A DNA stretch of 49,394 nt. Source: Pleurotus djamor (Eukaryota; Basidiomycota; Agaricomycetes; Agaricales; Pleurotaceae). This document shows, one piece after another, positions 12,101 to 22,264 of the stretch (position 1 is its first letter; each line of letters begins with the position of its first letter). The stretch is taken from the NCBI GenBank assembly GCA_029747585.1, contig JAPEVF010000330.1:1-49394 (forward strand). The letters run 5' to 3'. The notes under the pieces were generated by a model that saw only the letters and a list, made by a program, of their open reading frames with translations, searched no databases and was not told the DNA's origin. A program made the position numbers and the translations under genes.

Positions 12101-12928
12101 CGGCCAAAGGCGTCCCAGGCCTACCACGATGCATTAAGTTCTCTATCCCGTACGAACGATGCTGCTGCTCACCTCTACCATATGCGGATCTGCGATTGTT
12201 CCGCTGCAGATATTCCTCTTCTGCAGCAGGACCAACGGAGAGATGGCCAGGGCCAGACGGAAGGGGAGGAAGGATTTCTTGACCGGAAGATCCGCGTTGG
12301 GAACGAACCCCGCGAGCAGGCTGTCGATAATGTGATCAGGGGGGCACCGGCAACGGAGTCAATCCAACACTCACGGCGACGCGTCATCTCCCTTGGAAAA
12401 ATCGCTCCACTTTTGTTTCATAGTGATGTCTCCATCTACGAAACGAGCGAGTGTGATGGCTGCCCAGGTGACATTGATGAGGATTTTAGAATATATGTGG
12501 CGCGTATGCAGGTGGACGATAAAACTGGCCTCGTTACCCTCGTTGTATGTGCCCTCTGCAGTAGCGTCTTTCAGATACACGCCTTGATGGTGCAACGCAA
12601 TAGAGAGAAGCTTCTTGGGATCTTCCAAAGATTTGACAGCCTGTAGTCTTCTCAAAAAGGAACGTCCACAGAGGAGATATCCATCGACGCTTACCTCTCT
12701 GAAAGGCTGGGTCATGGGCATCACATCCTGCGGAACGCTTTTGACGGCCTCTCGGGAGAGGAAAGCACCGTTTTTTCTTGCGGCCACCAAGTCTGCCGCG
12801 AGGCATACCAAAACATCATTGGCGACCTCATCTGACAGCTTGTCGAGACTCTCCGGCCACATGACGATTTGCTTGGGCCGCCACCGTGCCATCGCAATCC
12901 CCAACTTTTTCTGTGACGGACGAACCAT
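9102..12928 (-). CDS. JmjC-fold-like protein B with long N-terminal extension, metal-binding motif degraded
   Basis: Eleven exons were traced by eye: 12928-12375, 12320-12173, 12120-11860, 11803-11486, 11421-11131, 11067-10813, 10753-10691, 10626-10332, 10266-9834, 9780-9560 and 9502-9102. Introns are 52-65 nt, and all phases agree, giving 1079 residues. The N-terminal ~330 residues are hydrophobic/helical with no motif I recognise. The middle is acidic and Ser/Pro-rich, then basic (nuclear-localisation-like KKTGSRGRPRSSGPSKK). From about residue 610 it parallels gene A. The JmjC-like core has VVVPVYGSKLWVV, WEPIVLSPGSILIMQP and HALYTTFSL. The HxD motif aligns to GME in STRGAHQGVGMEPSG, so the iron ligands are not intact. 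The start at 12928 is a choice; an upstream exon is possible. It is probably a nuclear protein, and loss of enzyme activity is inferred. Confidence 0.65.
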
Positions 12929-13204
12929 CAGCACGAAGGGATATGCACAGAGAAGGATTGCGACGTACGGGAAGACCACTAGCGTCACCATCCAGCGATG
13001 GCCAGCGCGAATCTAGCAGCACTTGGGGCACTGTTGTTGCCATCGAGGTTCTTTCGAAGCGTTGAGAGCCAAGGGGACCGCAAAAATCAGCATGATCTTA
13101 GCACGTGAACCGTGGGAACGCACGGCTGGCGTCGCGCGAGCACAAGGACAACAAGCTCAGAGTATATTACGATGGGGATGCCTGCAACAAGGGGGTAACT
13201 TGTA

Positions 13205-13767
13205 CTAAGCCCGGCCCTTGCCTTTGCCTTTGCCTTTTGGCTTCGGATTGATGCTGACCTGAAACTCCTGCACAAACGTTTGGACGTACCCCTGCACTGC
13301 TTCGTCCCTGGTGAGGAAGCCCACCACCACCCCGAGCGCAAGTACGTCTCTGGCTCTGTTACCCACCTCAAACACCTCGTCCCCCACCGGAGGCACTCCG
13401 TCTACGATTCTCCGTTTCTTCAGTGGATAAGACTCCAGAGTGTTCAAGAGTTCCCCAAATCCCTTTGTTCGCCTGTTTAAGGTGCTCCACAATGGGTCCA
13501 ATAGCACAGCCGCGCCAAACTTTGGAGAACAGGGTCAACCACGCAGCTCACAAGAAGGCGAACGTACTGCCTACCTTGTTATACAGCCTGGCCACGTTAC
13601 GGGCCTCCCTGATTGATACAGCCCATCTGTTCTCCACGATCTGCTTCAGTCGCGAGGTGTCGCATAAATTCCGAAGGTTTCCCTCTGTCGCCTCTGTCAC
13701 GCGCCGCTCCGCAGCCCCTGACCCCTGTCCGAACGCCGAAACCTCCGGGGNTTCGTGCACAGACCAT
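13205..13767 (-). CDS. Small hypothetical protein, basic C-terminus
   Basis: Two exons, 13767-13575 and 13519-13205, are joined across a 55-nt GTAGGC...AAAG intron. The first exon contains an N at 13751 beside a C run. If that N is a spurious homopolymer call, the ATG at 13767 reads straight into the frame and the product is 168 residues. With the N counted as a base the frame is lost. The body is mixed helical (SREARNVARLYNK-like region, then FGAAVLLDPLWSTLN) and ends in a Lys/Gly tail, PKPKGKGKGKGRA. I recognise no family. It lies upstream of, and on the same strand as, the JmjC-like gene B and could conceivably be part of a longer gene, but an in-frame stop ends it at 13205. Confidence 0.5.
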
Positions 13768-13938
13768 TGGTTGTTTGGTTCGTACTACTCACCAAACATT
13801 TCCCCTATCATTCAGCTTCCATAGTTAGACACCTATCTGCCTCATGGGTTCCTCATGGTATTCAGTATATATAGTTGCAGATAGTTGTCTATAGTTCCTC
13901 AGCTTGAATATTAGGTTATTTCACCGCATCACCCTCTG

Positions 13939-14155
13939 GGCTTCGAACGCCATTCGAACGCCATTCGATTGCTGTTCGAACGCCATTCGTCCTCCGGGAT
14001 TGGCATCCCTCTCCGAATCCCACCTCTACGAACGCCGTTCACTCACTCCCTTCTCCCCAAGACTATGTCCGGGATTCGTCGCTCTTGAACGCCATTCATC
14101 TCGTCCAGGATTTGCCTTACCGAACGCCATTCACTCCGGTATTCGCTTCGGCGTT
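13939..14155. repeat. Interspersed GAACGCCATTC motif array
   Basis: The 11-mer GAACGCCATTC, or a close variant such as GAACGCCGTTC, occurs about six times over roughly 210 bp, usually flanked by C or T on the left and G or A on the right. Spacing is irregular (13 to ~70 bp), so it is not a simple tandem repeat. It lies between two minus-strand genes. The function is unknown. Confidence 0.6.
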
Positions 14156-14680
14156 CGTCCTCCTCAAGTCGGACTAGGACATGCTGGTGGGCACAGCGCA
14201 GCTCCTCTGTCGCTGCTGCCGATTAGTCCGCCCCTATCGTCGCCCCCTTAGGGCCCCTGGATCGGTGTCTTACACCTGTACAAATGGGCAAGAAGATTTT
14301 ATATATAACACAAATGAAGCATGCTGGAAAGCGAGGAGAGAGAGGAGAGAAGCCATGTCCGCATGGGATGAAGAACAGAGGCGAGACGGGGAGGACAAAA
14401 GGGTTATAAAAGTGTCTTAGGTAGATGAGGAGGGTGAGTTAATGCTTGTGGAAAATACAATGCATGCGTGTGAGCTATCAAAGTTTTGATGTGTGTGGGG
14501 CATGATAGGGATCAACAGAGAGAGGAATGAGATGATAGGCGTAGGGTCAAGAAACCAAGTGGATGGTGGATGCTCCCAAATGAGTGAGGGAGAACAAAAA
14601 AGCCAAGATGTCAGGGAATAAGGTAAGGCTCGACAGAATACAACGCGAGGTCACATCGACGAATGGAGAGGATAACGAGT
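14156..14680. other. Intergenic region, 3' side of the PUF gene
   Basis: This should contain the 3' UTR and poly(A) region of the minus-strand PUF gene. It is purine-rich on the plus strand (many AGAGAGG tracts). No gene is recognised. Confidence 0.4.
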
Positions 14681-17600
14681 TCACATGCCGTAACCAAAGG
14701 AAGTCCTCTGGTATGGATCAGCGATGGGTACAGCGAGGGCGACACCATCGAACGGGCTTACACCCGCGAACGAGTAGCCGCCCAGGTGGGCTGCTGGCAT
14801 ACCAGTGAAATAGACATATCCGTTGATGCCTTGGGCCTGCAGAGTGTGCAGCTGAGGTGTGAGGTGGACAGGACTGTACGAAGCCGCGCCATTCTGTGGC
14901 ACCTGGTAAAAGCCATTTTGTGTAGCGTAGAGCTCCGCGGAGGGATGCATAGTCTGAGGCATGGGGCGCGCAGCGCCGCAGCTGCCAATACCTGGAGTTT
15001 CGACCATGGTGAGAGAATGTTGACCATAAGGACCGTCCAGTGGCGCACGTTGCAGTTTGTTCCGTATATGCTTGCCGCAAGGAGTGTTGCGAATCAAGGG
15101 AAGGACGGGACGGATGCCCTCAACGAGTAAGGCGCGTTGGGCAGGCTCGGCGTAATCAAGCGCAGTCTGTCAATGCGATGAGTAAGATACACGGCGACGG
15201 AGAACACAGCACAAACCTGGACACAGTAATTTCCATACGAGTCCCGAAGGAGTTGCTCGAGGCGAGATCGGTTCAAAAACTCCTCGATCAGCGTCTTGCG
15301 CGAGTTGTGCTGGGCGACTCGGACACACTTCTCGATGACGTTCGAGCTGAACTTCTGCACCGAAAGTGCGCACACGTTTCCAGCGAACTTGCGAATAATG
15401 GCATCACTGAAGTGGCTGTCATTCAGATCCAGAATGTATTGGACGACCTAAGGACACACAGTTCAGCGACAAACTACCGAAAATATACATAAGTACTCAC
15501 GTAGTTGCCGTACGGGTCTTGCACAAGGGTCAAGGCGTTGGAGGTAATCTCATTGACGAGTTGAACACGTTGACCTTCGGAAGCGTAATCGATGCATCGT
15601 TGAAGGACGCAGCAACCACGACGATGAGTGGCGACTTCGACGCAATTTTGCGCAACAGCATCGTAGATGAACTAGACGGAAGTAAATCAGCATCGACCGA
15701 GCAGGGAGGGGCCGAGAAACCGCGCAGTGATTGACAAGCGACACATAAAACGCGTAGCCACATCGCGCCTCGACAGGGTAAAACCAACCCGCAAACTCAC
15801 CTGATTAACGTCAGGAGCGAGCTTGTTCAAGCACTTCTGGATGACATAATTGCCATTCAGATTCTTGATAAGCACAACGACACGCGTCGATGATAGAGTG
15901 GATCTGAGCATAGTATCGGTGATCAGTCTGCCCAGTTCCGTAAGTGTGGTGGAAGTTAGCTACGACGTCACCCACCTGACGTTTGGTTGAGAAGAAGTCG
16001 ATCATCATCTGGACAGCGCGCGTGCCGTGCATGTTGAGCGAGATATTGAGCAAATCCTGGGCGACAGATTCACAGATCAAGCTCCTCTGCTCATCGGTGG
16101 AGTACTCCAAAAGCTTTTGGCACAAATAGTTACCGAAGGGATCTGGATGAACGAAAAAACAGGTTTCAATTACATTCAGAAAGGGGAAGATAAGAAAAGC
16201 CGCAGCACAAATCACGTACCAGTCATAAGCTCAGCGAAATGGCTGAAGGTCTCACGGAAAATGATATCTAGGTGCTCAGGAACTCCCTCCTCCAACTTGT
16301 TCTGCAGGAATCGACAACCATGCTTATCTTTGCACATTGTCGCGATTTCCCCTTGCAAATCTTCCAAGCGGGTGCCGGCAAATCTGTTGACTAAATGAAA
16401 GAGACTTTGAGAAAAAGAAGACAAGGTAAGTGAAAAGTTAAACTTACACTCTCTGTCGACATCTCCCCGTTTGTGCTCAGGTCCGGTCAACCCACTCATT
16501 TTTCTATCCGCACCTGGAGGTCCAGCATGTGATCCATTGTTAAGCCCATAAAGCGAATCGGCCCTGTACTGTCGGGCAAAACGTCAGGGAAATTGCATGT
16601 CAGAAGGAAACTCATGATACGTACCGCAAGAGACTCCTCGAGAGATGAACCGTTAGGGCTATCGCTCAAGTTGCTCCCATCAAATTGAGCACTCAATACA
16701 CCAGTATCGGGGATGCCTGGGGGTCTCGGCGTCTTGAGAATATGAGGAACCGCGCCGGGTAAGCCAAGGGGAGTAGCAGGGACAGAGCGCGTCGAAGTCA
16801 GACTGTCGGGGAGTGACGGAGGCGACCCGCGACGAGACAGTGGCAGGAGCGACGACTGTGAATGCTGCTCCTTCTGAGAGAACGAAACCGCAAAGCTGTC
16901 CTCATCGGATGTGGGGAGGTGTCTCATCGCATCTACCGAAGAAGGATTAGCTTGTAAAAAAGGATCTAGGGTTTGAAGTGGCGCAACGTACTCTGCATTT
17001 CCTGATCAAGCTGCTCGTCGAGCATCATACCGGCATTGTAGGTAGTGGCATAGCGAGCACCCTCGTCGTCCATGAAGCGCGTAGCCCCTTTGGAGAGAAT
17101 GGAAGCAGAAGGGGATCCGGGAACAGGAGAAGCCCTGTTGGACCGATCTCCAGCCAAGGCAAGGCCCTGCAACTGGCTAGCCAATTCCTCGTTATGGCTA
17201 CTAGCTGAAGTTCGAAAAATAGCAGGCATGCTCTTAGCACCGGCATTGCGAGAGAACCCATTGGTCGTGGTAGCCAAATCCGGAGACAGATTGACAGTAG
17301 GCACATAGGTGACTGACTTGCGCTTGTCCGAAAAGGCAGTTCCAACAGCTTGGGAGACCACATCGGCGTCCAAAGGGTACATGGAGGAGCGTAGGCCATG
17401 CGAAAAGTCGCCGTTAAGTACCGCGTTGACGCGAGGAGGGGTCGTAGGCGCAGATACGGTAATATACTGCAAGCCATTGCCGTTGAGAGAAGCATCGTGG
17501 GGAATGTTGAGGAGTTCCTGGGCCTGCTGGGCTTCCCATGCTCGCATTTGACCCTCGAAGATCAGGCGCTGCAAAAGGCGCTGTCGTTCGTGCTCGAGAC

Positions 17601-17853
17601 GTTTGAGCTCTACCCGCTGGAAAAGAGCTCGAGTATCAGAAACCAAAACCGCAAGGAAATGGAGAACGGAAGTGGAAAACGAGGGAAATGTGGGGTCCAA
17701 GAACTGCTTAAAAGGAAACGAAGACTCAAAGAAACGAAGACTCACCGAGTCTGCCAAATCTAAAAATGCTGGGGGACTCTGCTTCCTGTCGTTGGAAGCC
17801 AAATGATTATCAGAGGACGCGATGCCATTTTCGTAAGACGCGGCGCCGGTCAT
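14681..17853 (-). CDS. Pumilio/PUF-family RNA-binding protein, ten exons, one frame break
   Basis: Exons: 17853-17746, 17616-16992, 16932-16625, 16568-16448, 16390-16220, 16142-15976, 15903-15801, 15671-15501, 15447-15217 and 15166-14681, about 830 residues. The N-terminal half is low-complexity. Eight PUF repeats follow, from RFAGTRLEDLQGE to CGKHIRNKL. Recognition residues visible in the repeats are C-R..Q (1), NY..Q (2), TR..Q (3), NY..Q (4), CC..Q (5), NY..Q (6), SN..E (7) and NY..Q (8). Repeats 8 to 5 therefore predict the UGUA core that PUF proteins bind in mRNA 3' UTRs, where they repress translation or promote decay in the cytoplasm. All exon phases agree except exon 7 (103 nt): IHSIIDA and VVVLIKNLNGNY are in different frames, so about 8 nt (3n+2) seem to be missing in repeat 4 near 15,887. 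This is either a true mutation or a sequence error. The tail after repeat 8 is Gln/Pro/Tyr-rich. Confidence 0.9.
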
Positions 17854-18180
17854 TTTGAGTGATTATATATCCGAACGGTGCTTTCCGAACAAGGAGTGAC
17901 AGAAGAGCGAATGAGTAGAGTGACGCTGGAACCAAGGCTACTGCAGAACGGGTAAGGGGTTCGTCGTGGAAAACAATGAGCAACGCAGCGCACTGACCAA
18001 CGGTGTGGGCAAATTGGGGGCAAATAGAGAAACGGCCGCTGACTCAGCCAATAGCGCCCATTTTCGTGTCCTTGCCTCGTCGTCCTAGCCATTTATTTAA
18101 TATAGTACTCTACGCAAAGCAAGATTGTAGTTAAAAAGAGATGATGGGCCTGGTGCGAAGAAAACGTCCCAAGGTCAATG
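17854..18180 (-). promoter_or_regulatory. Presumed promoter region of the PUF gene
   Basis: A 327-bp stretch upstream of the PUF start. A TATATAAT-like sequence lies only about 10 bp before the ATG, which is too close to be a TATA box and is more likely leader. I cannot point to a specific element; it is assigned by position only. Confidence 0.3.
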
Positions 18181-18905
18181 CTGAAAGGATGGACATCGAG
18201 TGGTGCGTCTTCAGCGCATGAATCGGGATGTTGGGGAGAGTTCTAGTCGATGGGGACAAGTTGATAAGAAACACGAAAACACATTGAAGACTCCGGGCGT
18301 ACCTGCGATGCTAACGTTCCTCATCATCTTCAGCGGTAATCGACTTCACCTCCATCATCTCCATACAATCTCCAAGGGAACGACTGCTGCGATCTGGTCA
18401 CCCCCAGGAAGAATCTTCCAGCAGCGGTCTGCTTCTGTTTCGATGAAAAGACACGAAGAGCCGCCGAATGACGGAGACGTACACGGTGGTCGCCTCTCAA
18501 GCGTTTCTGCTCTATCTTCCTGGGGAATACCTAGCAAGAGAAGTTGGCTGACGATTCGATCCAAAACCATCCAATGAAGACCAGCGACGACAATATTCGC
18601 CTTGGTAGCGATTTGGCGACGGCGTGGCGACAGTCTCGATGTATCCCGCCCGGTAGCTTGCATCTAGTCTTTGCAGAAAACGTGTAGGAACGCAAGAGGG
18701 GTTGAAACTAGTCAGAAGAAACTCGACCGTCAGACCACCAGGAGATACATAGAGTAAATCAAGCTCACCAGCGATATTAGCATCCATACCGTCCAGTGCA
18801 CCGATGTCCCGTTCGTTATCCAGCGTATTAACTCTGCATTTGATCGAGCCATCGTTTCCGTGCATGTCAAGGCCGCCTGATTCATTGCGTGACGGCATAG
18901 TTTGG
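18180..18905 (-). pseudogene. Degenerate gene of unknown family; 3' part duplicated at 28.5 kb
   Basis: On the minus strand an ATG at about 18900 opens a short exon (MPSRNESGGLDMHGNDG...), followed by a plausible ~95-nt intron ending CTGCAAAG. Then comes a frame with LDRIVSQLLLLGIPQEDRA, CTSPSFGGSSCLF and CWKILPG. The stretch 18545-18180 is clearly homologous to 28490-28860 on the plus strand, including a shared GCATCGCAG/GTACGCCC splice donor. In this copy the frame hits stops where the 28-kb copy stays open, so it is the more decayed one. The protein family is not recognised. Confidence 0.45.
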
Positions 18906-19594
18906 TAGAAAACAGAACAAGGAGAAACAGGACGCGTCATCAGGTCGCCGAAGTGCCGAGTTGTCTCACGGTCAATATTTGTTTACCACAGTCTGAAAGG
19001 AATATCGATGAACAAGCGGACCTTTGGTCTTCCTTCCAAATCTCATACTTATGGACGAGCTGCGTACTTCAACTCCTCCTGTAAGCTACTAAAGCCACCT
19101 TAGACATTGATATTGAGGCTCTGAAACATCGTCCCTATGCACGGATGCGGTACGATTTCGTCAATCTGCCTTCATCACTGGGTGATGTCGAAGGAGCGAG
19201 CTTCAATAAATCCAACGCAAACGCGAGGAGAACACAATCGGCTACGCTCCGTGTACAAGGGGAGTTGCTTCAAGGCTGGCTTTCCACTATTTCCAGCTCA
19301 CGTCGAGCTAGACTTTAGAGTAGCTCAACCTGATGACCTCTGTCCCGAAATGTGATGGGATGTGATCGATGATCGACCACCATTGGTCACCCATTGGCAC
19401 CAACGCGATAGACTCACGTGCACCATTGAAATCCTCAATGGCCACATCCTTCCACCGCTTTGTTTCTCTCTTCACAGCACCGGTATCCGCAAATCCTGAT
19501 ACCTGCGGTACGCCACAACACATATGTCTCTCATCCTCTTTTCATCCGATCCGCTCTCTGTTTTCCCTTCAAAAATACCAACATCGAGCGCGAA

Positions 19595-20419
19595 ATGTCA
19601 CTCGACCCCGCCGAACCACAAGCCCCACTCCCTCCAACACTTCCAAGCTTCACCAATCCATGGACTCTCCGCCCGATCACAGCTCTTCACACCCGAATCC
19701 CTGACGAAATCGAAGGAGTCAGCTCGATGATTGAATCGTTTCGTCTCCCTTCGCGTTATCACCTGTACGCTGCTGCCATGAGTGGAAGTTCCGCAGAAGG
19801 TACCACTCATCTCAACGGTCCTCTCTGTAGGAGCGATGCTACAATTGCGGAGCGGGAGGTGCTCATTGGACCTAAAAACGAGATTCTTGAAACTGTGGCT
19901 GCTTGCGCGTCGACCACAGGCCATTATACCACTACTGGAACAGCTTTTGCGCAGGCGGCCTTGGTGAGTACTCCCTGACTCGTACCCTTCCTGGTTTCTG
20001 ACCGTGATACGCAATCATGGTGCGTAGGATGCAGTTCAAGCTCATGCCGCGGATGTTGCTTCTCCTGCTGCTTTTGGACGGGAGGTCAACTCTGAATGCG
20101 GATCACCACCATGCCCAGTTGCCCCCGTAGTCCACCATTCTGCCACAGTAAGTGTTATTGTTAGATACGCTTCCCGGAGATTAAGCATACCAATATCTAG
20201 AGGCTCTCCCGCAGTCAAGGGGATCACAACGGTGACTGTGGCGGTGGTGATGAGGAGGGTGCAACTGAGGTCGCTTGCGCTCCCCTTGACACTCTTCTCG
20301 CTCCGAGAAAAAGGCTGAGATCGAAGATTCGCTCGAAAGCATCCAAGCACAACGCGAACCGAAAGAATGAGCGTCTCGACGCTCGTTCTGCCCTCATTAC
20401 CCGTGCGCACCGATGCTGA
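19595..20419 (+). CDS. Hypothetical protein, three exons, intact
   Basis: Exons 19595-19963, 20028-20147 and 20201-20419 are each a whole number of codons (123, 40, 73 with stop) joined by 64- and 53-nt GT...TAG introns, giving 235 residues. The start ATG follows a CGCGAA context, with an in-frame extension upstream that lacks a better ATG. The N-terminus is Pro-rich (MSLDPAEPQAPLPP), and the centre is Ala/Thr-rich. The C-terminus is strongly basic with RKRLRSKIRSKASKHNANRK, which could be a nuclear-localisation or nucleic-acid-binding tail. I recognise no domain. It sits just upstream of an F-box remnant on the same strand. Confidence 0.65.
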
Positions 20420-20467
20420 AACTCGCCCATCCATCCCCCGGAGGTTTCAGCAACTCCACCTCGCAGG

Positions 20468-21200
20468 ATGATGCAAGCAGATGACACCGACTCGGCTCGA
20501 ATCCTAAGCTTACTATCATACCCACACTCTGCCTCCGTATCCCTCGAATTCGAATCCGACTCTTCACCCGACGAGGAAAGAACAACCGAGTCTTTCAGTC
20601 ACGTCCTCAAAGCTTGGTCCCATTTCGCAGGCGATGCTTCTTCAAAGACTCGCGCCATGACTGAAGACCTTTCCGCGGAGATATCCATGAACCGTGCGGA
20701 CTCGACATTCACCATTCTCATTTTCAAAGGGACCTCCGCAGCAGAAACCCAAAAAGCGATTCTGCGGCTGACTTACCCTTTACCAGTAACAGCATCCATC
20801 CACCCCATCATCAAGACCGTGTCATCCAGAGTCAAATCATTAACGCTTCGCCGCCTCAAACAGTCAGATTCCTGGGTCAACAAGTTTATGTCTTCGTTTA
20901 CTCAAGTCGAAACTGTCGTGCTGCACAGAAGCCATCTGGCAATCCTTGACCGCCTTCTCCCATACGCGTCTATCATGTCTTTTAAGACCATGATCTGGCC
21001 TGAGTTGACGACATTGCCAGTTCTTTCGAACTATCGGACCCAAGACGGCGTGCATATGGATAGATGGAGATCTGAAAACGGAAACTTCAACTCGCTTTTT
21101 CTCCTTTTGAAGGAGCGCCAAACATCCTCTGTCCACGTTGTGCAGTGGCCTGTCCCATCGCTTCCAGCTTCGGAAGCTGCCAGGACCAGATCGACTNCCC
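20468..21200 (+). pseudogene. F-box/LRR family C-terminal fragment
   Basis: An open frame encodes the leucine-rich C-terminal part of the F-box family but no F-box. Segments such as SYPHSASVSLEF, WSHFAGD, VSSRVKSLTLRRLKQSDSWV and RSHLAILDRLLPYASIMSFK align with the intact gene at 40449-42150 (TFPPSASVYLSL, WSRFAAN, VSSRVTTLSLYSLEKTDVWI, CHLTILDLLRSSSSA). The 5' two thirds are missing. An N at 21197 and divergent sequence follow where the homologue continues to a VEWINV end. It is therefore truncated at both ends. Confidence 0.7.
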
Positions 21201-22264
21201 CCATGCCTACGCGTACAGCAGAGTCTGTCTTTATTTATGAAGACCCAACTTACAATATGTTCCTTGTACTCAAACATCGGCAGCCTTGCTCGTACAATAC
21301 ACAAAGCACCCAACGACGCGGTTCTGTATAATTGCGCAGGGTCTACAAAGTGGCCGGTTCCGTCGTAATAGCCTAGTTGCCTCAGGCGTAATCCAGTCCC
21401 CGCGACATCGGATGCTTTGAAATCCGGCAGTATGCTAGGTGAGTATGTGCGCACCAAGCTGGAGTCGTGATCAATGAATTTATGTGGCATGTGCAGTTCA
21501 ACAGAGTGTACCCCGCGGCGGGGAAATAAAGCCAGAGGACGCTAGAACGGCATGAGCTGGGTACGCCACGCATCCGATACGATGAAGTTATTCTGACCTG
21601 CTTCTTTCCAAAGACCCTTTCAGTCATTCCACCAATCTGCCGTAAGGTTGACGATTGCAAGTCAAATATCTTCCTGGCTTTTGGATACTCTACCCCTGGT
21701 CGTTGTAGGATAAATCGGTTGTAGACATATAGCTCCAACTCCAATACCTCATCGTCCTTTGGAATACATTAGTAGCGCCGCCGTCAACCAATGCACATAC
21801 AAACCTGGAGCTGTCCGCGTGACCCCACTCTACTGCCCCTCCTTGGTGTAGTGGACCGCGCAAGCAAGGTACCCTAAGCGCCAACGGCGGTCACTAGTAC
21901 TTACTAGCAAGTGTCCGCGAGGTGAGGCCGCTTAAATGTGTATTGAACCATAATGTATCGTCTATCTGTACTGGGACTCTAGAGGCCGTCATAATCATCC
22001 AGTCAATCGCTCTGTAGTCTTCCCCCAAGAGACTCTATCTGAAACGTCACTGGTGAACGAGGACGATCACAAACTCGTGGCTTTGGTGTATTGAGGAGCA
22101 TTAGAGACGGTTATTCATCAGCTCAACGTTTTGGGAGACGGTAGTTTTGAATTTAACCCATCGATGGAGACAACAGATTGAGGACAATGAGATAATACTG
22201 GTATAGAGTATGAAGTGGTGTAGGTGAGGTAAAAAATTTCTTCGTTTCGCGCTGGCAACCACAA
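21201..22264. other. No confident gene
   Basis: Short minus-strand frames occur (for example one with ELYVYNRFILQRPGVEYPKA near 21,700), but I can assign no family and no complete exon structure. They may be decayed coding sequence. Confidence 0.3.

Noticed and set aside
11813..12646. Open frame of 277 codons on the plus strand
   Set aside because: Antisense to in-phase exons of gene B; no motif and no splice-compatible neighbours.
12930..13043. Upstream N-terminal exon for gene B starting at an ATG at 13043 (MATTVPQVLLDSRWPSL)
   Set aside because: Joining it across the GTGACG...CACAG intron gives the wrong phase for the downstream frame. It is kept only as a possibility.
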